Shown here piece by piece: positions 59,205-64,000 of a stretch of 64,000 bases of DNA. The notes under the pieces were generated by a model. It was given only the letters and a program-made list of their open reading frames with translations. It had not been told where the DNA came from and did no database searches. The DNA is from Thunnus maccoyii (taxonomy: Eukaryota > Chordata > Actinopteri > Scombriformes > Scombridae). Position 1 is the first letter of the stretch. Each line of letters begins with the position of its first letter. Position numbers and translations under genes: made by a program. The stretch is from positions 16,317,111-16,381,110 of the forward strand of contig NC_056552.1 in the NCBI RefSeq assembly GCF_910596095.1. Direction: 5' to 3'.

Positions 59205-60690
59205 AAAAACTGGGCTGGATCCCTCCCTCCCTTCAAAACTATAGACCAATTTCAAAGTTACCTTTTTATGTCAAAAATTTTAGTTTCAATCTGGTTTCTG
59301 GAAGTGTCACAGCACTGAGACTGCCCTGCTCAAGGTTACCAACAACCTTTTAATGGCTGCTGATGATGGCATGTGTTCAGTCCTTGTGCTCCTGGACCTT
59401 AGTGCAGCCTTTGACATGATTGATCACAGCATCCTGTTAGACAGACTGAGGCACTGGGTGAGGATATCTGGTACAGCTTTAAAATGGTTTTCATCTTACC
59501 TGTCGAATAGGAGGTTCTTTGTCTCTGTGAACAACTATTTATATCATTTAATATTATTATATTCATCTTATTCTGTTGAGTATGGTGTGCCTCAGGGGTC
59601 AGTTTTGGGACCAGTTTTATTTTCCTTATACATGCTTCCCCTTGGGCACATTATTCATAGAGATAGTGTCTCTTTTCATTGTTATGCTGATGATATGCAG
59701 ATGTACCTGCCCGTTAGATCCACAGACCCTGGAGTGCTGAGTTCACTTAACGACTGCCTTTGTGATATCAAAAACTGGATGTCAAAAAGTTTCCTTCAGC
59801 TGAACTCAAACAAAACAGAGATCCTTGTCATTGGGTCCCAGCACATGTCAAAATAAAGTCTGCCATCTGCTGGATCCCTATTAGATCATATTAAGCCTGT
59901 TGCAAGGAATCTTGGCACCTGGTTTGTAAGTAATTTAAGTTTTGAGCAGCACACCACAAAGCTTGTGCAATCATGCGTTTATCATATTTCAAAATTATGA
60001 TCTATTTTAACTTTTAAAGACACAAAGACCATTTTACAAGCCTTCATCTCATCACACTTGAATTATTGCAACAGCCTTTTTACTTGCCTGAACCATAAAT
60101 CTATTGATTGACTCCAGACTGCCACGAACTCAGCTGCCAGGCTTTTAACCAGAACTGAGAGATGTGATCACATCACTCTTGTTTAAACCTCTTTACACTG
60201 GCTCCGAGTATATTTTAGACTTTAAGATCTAACTGATTACTTTCAAGGCTCTCAGTACTGTACGCGCCAGTACGTACTTTGAGATCCATGGGCAGAGGTC
60301 TTTTGTCTGTTCCAGAAAACAAAAAACTAAAGGGGACAGAGCGTTTGCAGTCAGGGCCCTGAGGCTCTGGAACAATCTGCCTGAGGAAATCAGGTCTGCT
60401 GAGTCAGTGATCTCTTTTATTGTAAGTCCCTTCTTAAAACACACTTTTATTGGAGAGCCTTTCCTGATTTTCCTTGAGATTTAATTTTCTTTGAACTGTC
60501 TTTTATTTCCTTTAAAAAATGTTTTTCTATTCTTGCTTTTTCATACACTAAATTGTTTTTTATACACCAAGTTGTTTTTATGTTCTTTTTAAAATCTGAT
60601 GGTTTTATGACTTGTCTGTTTTATGTTGCTGACTTTGTGAAGCGCTTTATAACATGGATTTTGAAAAGTGCTCTATAAATAAAGATTATA
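59205..60690 (+). mobile_element. L2-like LINE, 5'-truncated and decayed
   Basis: Begins with broken pieces of the reverse transcriptase (NYRPIS near 59240), continues through an open block at 59353-59856 and then through the C-terminal region with stops and frame changes (QAFISSHLNYCNSLFTCL, LQTATNSAARLLTRT, SLHWL). It ends in the 3' tail usual for fish L2 elements, AAGCGCTTTATAACATGG ... AAAAGTGCTCTATAAATAAA at about 60641-60685. No poly-A tail, as expected for this clade. Confidence 0.85.
59353..59856 (+). pseudogene. Reverse transcriptase palm fragment of the L2-like LINE
   Basis: An open stretch of 167 codons containing palm motif A ([20 protein letters not shown]), motif B ([17 protein letters not shown]) and catalytic motif C ([10 protein letters not shown]), then [20 protein letters not shown]. 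The rest of ORF2, including the endonuclease, is missing, so it is a fragment in spite of the intact frame. Confidence 0.85.
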
Positions 60691-61267
60691 CAGGCCTAAA
60701 ATGGTCATTTTAGCATTCCTTTTGAAAATACTACAGTTAGATTCCCTTCCATGCAAAGAACATTTTAAGTTAAATTCAATTTAAATGTGTACAAGCGTAT
60801 ACTCCATTAAACCGTGTCTTCCCACATTCTGGACTAATCACTGACTAATCACATTAGATACACAGGATGCTGACTGGGGAAGAGTTATTTTCATGTTGCC
60901 AATGAATCTTCATTTCACAACCATTTAAAATATTTTTTTCTGCAGCTAAACTACTCAAAGTATTTGCTGAGAAACTTAATATTCACTCTGCCCTTCCCCA
61001 TCTGTCTCTCTTTCTATGCCTACACACACATCATGCCGTGCATGCATGCACACACACACTTCCTCTCTTTACCATGCTCTAAACCTTCAAGTGATTCCAT
61101 TTTCTGAACCAGAGGCATTAAATTTGTGTCTGTCTACATGTGATTTATGTATTTTATTGTTTATCACTTCACTGCATTGTCCCTTTCACTGTGCACTCAA
61201 CTATAACTGCAGTACTGTTTCAGAAGGTTTTATTCTAGATCTGGGAAAAACTTTGTCATGGACAGCA

Positions 61268-62166
61268 ACGCATGAAAGGAACTGTTCGACATTTTGGGAA
61301 ATACTTTTATTTGCCTTCTTGCTGAGAGTGAGAAAAGGCGATCAGTAACATTCTTTTCACTGTATCAAGTGGGAACAACCATGGCTTGAGGCTGAAGGCA
61401 ATGTGAAAGTACTTTAAAGTGCAATGCCATAGATGGCTGCTAGATGTTGGCTTCAAAAAATCCCTGGCTCCAATTGACTCCCATTCAATAATCCTTTCGT
61501 AAGTGGTGGTTGTTTTGGAAAGTATTTCTTCATTGATAAGATTTGAAGACTTATAGGCTTTAGTGTCTGCCATGTGGGCGTTGATTGACAGCTATGATTA
61601 ACAGTTTGCTCGCCTGCTGCTCTCCGCGGCTCTGGGATTATTGGCGCAATATTTCGGTAAATTTAATGTTACTTGATTACGATACCTACTCTGTTAACAC
61701 AATTTAGTTCAAGTACCTAACTAAGTATGTTAGCCCAAGTGTGCGCTGCTTGGTATTCCCAGTAAGCTAATGTTCGCTCCATTTCGCGGTAGTGGGGCGT
61801 GTTTCCAGAGTGCCAAAGGCAACACGCCGCATTCCTTATTTGGAAGGTCCTGGCTCCAAACTGAAAAGATGACACCAGTCATATGCTGCAACTCTGGGTT
61901 TTAAACTGTCTGACATGCAAACCAATGGGGGACGTCACACCTTGCTATGCCAAGGCTCCCTAGCCAGGAGGCAATTAGCTTAGCTTAGCATACAGACTGA
62001 AGGCAAGGGGAAACAGATAGCCTTGCTGTGTCCAATGTTCAAAAATATGCCTACAACACTTCTGAAGCTTACTAATTAACACGCTGTATATGTGATATCA
62101 ATTTTCTCATTCTCAGCAAGTAAGTAAATAAGCGTAATTTCCAAAAAAGGCAACTAGTTCTTTTGT
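61268..62166. mobile_element. Fold-back MITE, copy 2, with internal insertion or divergence
   Basis: The left end CGACATTTTGGGAAATACTT ... CTTGCTGAGAGTGAG is the inverse of the right end CTCATTCTCAGCAAGTAAGT ... TTTCCAAAAAAGG. The block TTAGCTTAGCTTAGCATACA at about 61976 repeats the arm of copy 1 (11.7-12.1 kb). The middle, 61370-61970, does not match copy 1 and may be inserted DNA. Confidence 0.6.
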
Positions 62167-62169
62167 GTT

Positions 62170-63650
62170 TTACAATATATTCATGTGTCTATGGCACTAG
62201 CATAGTAGATTACTAATGGCTGGCCTGAAGGTGTGAAATGACCTGTGATGTTCCTACTGCATGATTATAATAAGTCAACATCCTTCTTCTTAGCAACATT
62301 CCAACCACTTCGACTATAGATACAACCAACTGGTGGTCTCTGTAGACTGGCATGTTTGGCACCTTTCACAGATTTACACTTTGACCCCAGCAGCAGGAGA
62401 CTTGTCTCCACAGTGGCTCTGGCAGTAGATGCATGCATTTCTGATGAATGAAGGCTGAGATGACGACAAGTAATGAAGACATGCCTAGGACTTGAATCTT
62501 GACCGTGACATGCCAGCGAATGGGCGGCAAGAACTGCTGCATGGGGAAAGATTATAAAAGCTCACTGTTACTGGCTGTGGCCAGCTAAGTCTGGCTCTCG
62601 ACGTCTTTATGCTACAAATAGGAACTTAGAAGCTTCAAGTTCAAGTTCATCAAGGGGACCATTTGGGGAAACGAAGCAGCAGTGGTGGAATGTAACTAAA
62701 TACATTTCACTTGAGAGCTTTCTTTTTGTTACTTCACTACAGCTGCTTGACATCTGGTTCCTTTGCTGATTAACAATTTACATGCAAAACACATGATCAG
62801 CTTATAAAATAGGAGACATTGTAACAGATTCAACTACCCAAAAAGTATATAATGTGGTCAAAATTAATTTCTGCTTGACCAGCTACAACAGTAAAATGCT
62901 TCTGTACATTTACTTAAATAACATTTTGAATGCAGGATTTTTACACTCTTGTATTGACAAATGCACCACTGCCAATAAGTATCATCATCATCTGTACTCT
63001 TTGAATAAATGTAACATTGTATGGAATCATGCTTAGTTACACCATGCTATGCGCCATCAGTTTAACAGATTCCTCAGTAAAATAATGGATGCAAATAATA
63101 TGAAATGTTTGTTTCTGTCTAATAAACAGATAAAGCAGATCACATGATGTCAGATGTGTTCAAATATTAACAACAGAAAATGAACTTTAAATATTTTGTT
63201 GTTTGTGTCTTCATTTCTAGGATTCACCTCTACAGTCACCATAGTGCATCTGTTGTATCAAGTGAAGTTTACTAAAAGAAACCACAAAAGTTATATGTAT
63301 GTACAGTATGCTATGTGCAAATACTTGTTGATCCTGCTCTTAACGTGAGTGTTGGAGGTGATGAGCAAAAGATTAGTTTGAGCTGGATACAGTGTCAAGA
63401 ATCAGGACAGTTGTTGGTCCTCTCAGTGTATTCTGTATTTCTCCACCAAGCAGTAGAGCTCAACAGGTTTAGTCAGTCCATTAATCTCATCATAAATCTC
63501 ACCACATCACCCTCTTGTCTCTCCACCTTATCACGCTCTCACTCTTGGTGCCTCTCTTCTTGAACTCCTCAAGGGTGTCGTCAGTCTCTCCTGTGCTCCT
63601 CGCTCACTGGAGGGTGTGGGTGACTTGAGTGCCAGGAGAGCTTTGAATAA
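62170..63650. other. Upstream region of the candidate mybpc2 exon
   Basis: No exon seen. Contains an E-box CAGCTG near 62740, a CATTCC (MCAT-like) near 62298 and a TATAAAAG at 62553, which would suit a muscle promoter, but such short motifs are common by chance. Confidence 0.25.
62553..62560 (+). promoter_or_regulatory. TATA box (TATAAAAG), alternative upstream promoter
   Basis: A perfect TATAAAAG in a moderately GC-rich stretch 1.2 kb before the candidate mybpc2 exon. It could drive a non-coding first exon of that gene; no splice donor was fixed, and chance is possible. Confidence 0.25.
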
Positions 63651-63665
63651 CAGAGAGAGGGGGAG

Positions 63666-63675
63666 AAATAAAAGG
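63666..63675 (+). promoter_or_regulatory. TATA-like element before the candidate mybpc2 exon
   Basis: AAATAAAAGG lies 67 bases before the ATG at 63733, a sensible position for a start site near 63697 and a short 5' UTR. Motif match is imperfect. Confidence 0.3.
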
Positions 63676-63732
63676 AATAAGCACCACGAGCTCTCAGTCT
63701 TCCAGCAGCAAAGAGAAGAAACAGGAATAACC

Positions 63733-63754
63733 ATGCCTGAGCCAGTCCCTGCAG
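63733..63754 (+). CDS. mybpc2: Possible first coding exon of myosin-binding protein C, fast type (partial)
   Basis: ATG at 63733 reads MPEPVPA plus one base, then a GT donor (GTATGC). The MPEP/MPEA beginning with a short first exon recalls myosin-binding protein C genes, and human MYBPC2 lies in 19q13.33 near PPFIA3 and PLEKHA4. The 5' flank fits a promoter (TATA-like AAATAAAAGG about 67 bases upstream of the ATG). Only seven codons are visible and the next exon is outside the window, so the name is a synteny-led guess; it could be another gene or no gene. Confidence 0.35.
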
Positions 63755-64000
63755 GTATGCATATACTTTTCTGTGAAAGAATAATTCATTGAAATTAGTC
63801 TGGAGTTTCAGTGGCAATGTTGATGCTTGAATTTGGGTAGCCTGATTTTGTGGGTGATTATTATATTTTGGTATATGACTAAGATTAATTTGTTATGTAA
63901 TATATGATAAGGAAAGACTGATGATTTAAGAAATGGTTTAATTACAATTATAATTAAATATGGTTTTGAAGAGGAGATGAGATGGGAAATTGTGTGATGC

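Overview
The window reads as nuclear DNA of a ray-finned (probably percomorph) fish. Genes are split into short exons with GT/AG borders, the protein matches are vertebrate, and introns and spacers carry repeat types common in teleosts: tRNA-derived SINEs, Tc1/mariner, L2-like LINE, a Ty3/gypsy LTR element, fold-back MITEs and many microsatellites. No rRNA, functional tRNA, CRISPR array or bacterial-style operon was seen. All exon borders below were read by eye from splice sites, reading frame and remembered family sequences; nothing was aligned by computer.

Left part (1-28.1 kb, minus strand): the 5' two-fifths of the coding region of a liprin-alpha gene, best matched to ppfia3 (12 exons, about 486 residues, running off the left edge), then a complete PH-domain adaptor gene of the PLEKHA family, best matched to plekha4 (22 coding exons, 1,321 codons plus stop, frame consistent throughout). 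In human both lie in 19q13.33. Their introns hold SINEs, MITEs, a GATA microsatellite touching a splice acceptor and an interstitial TTAGGG array.

Middle part (28.1-52.8 kb): a gene-poor stretch followed by a small family of three intact paralogous five-exon genes, each coding a stand-alone PRY/SPRY (B30.2) protein of 235-239 residues. Two are on the minus strand (38.7-40.9 and 43.4-46.8 kb) and one is on the plus strand (49.3-50.5 kb). All share exon phases, an MPT... start exon and a TATA box about 90-105 bp before the ATG. None has a RING, B-box, coiled coil, NACHT or pore-forming domain in its reading frame. This cluster is the most interesting part of the window.

Right part (52.8-64 kb): a transposon-rich block (deleted Ty3/gypsy element with both LTRs, a dead Tc1 element, two LINE remnants in opposite directions, a fold-back MITE), then, at the right edge, a short first coding exon that may begin mybpc2, also a 19q13.33 gene in human. 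The three conserved genes would then make this a 19q13.33-like block with the PRY/SPRY family inserted between plekha4 and mybpc2.
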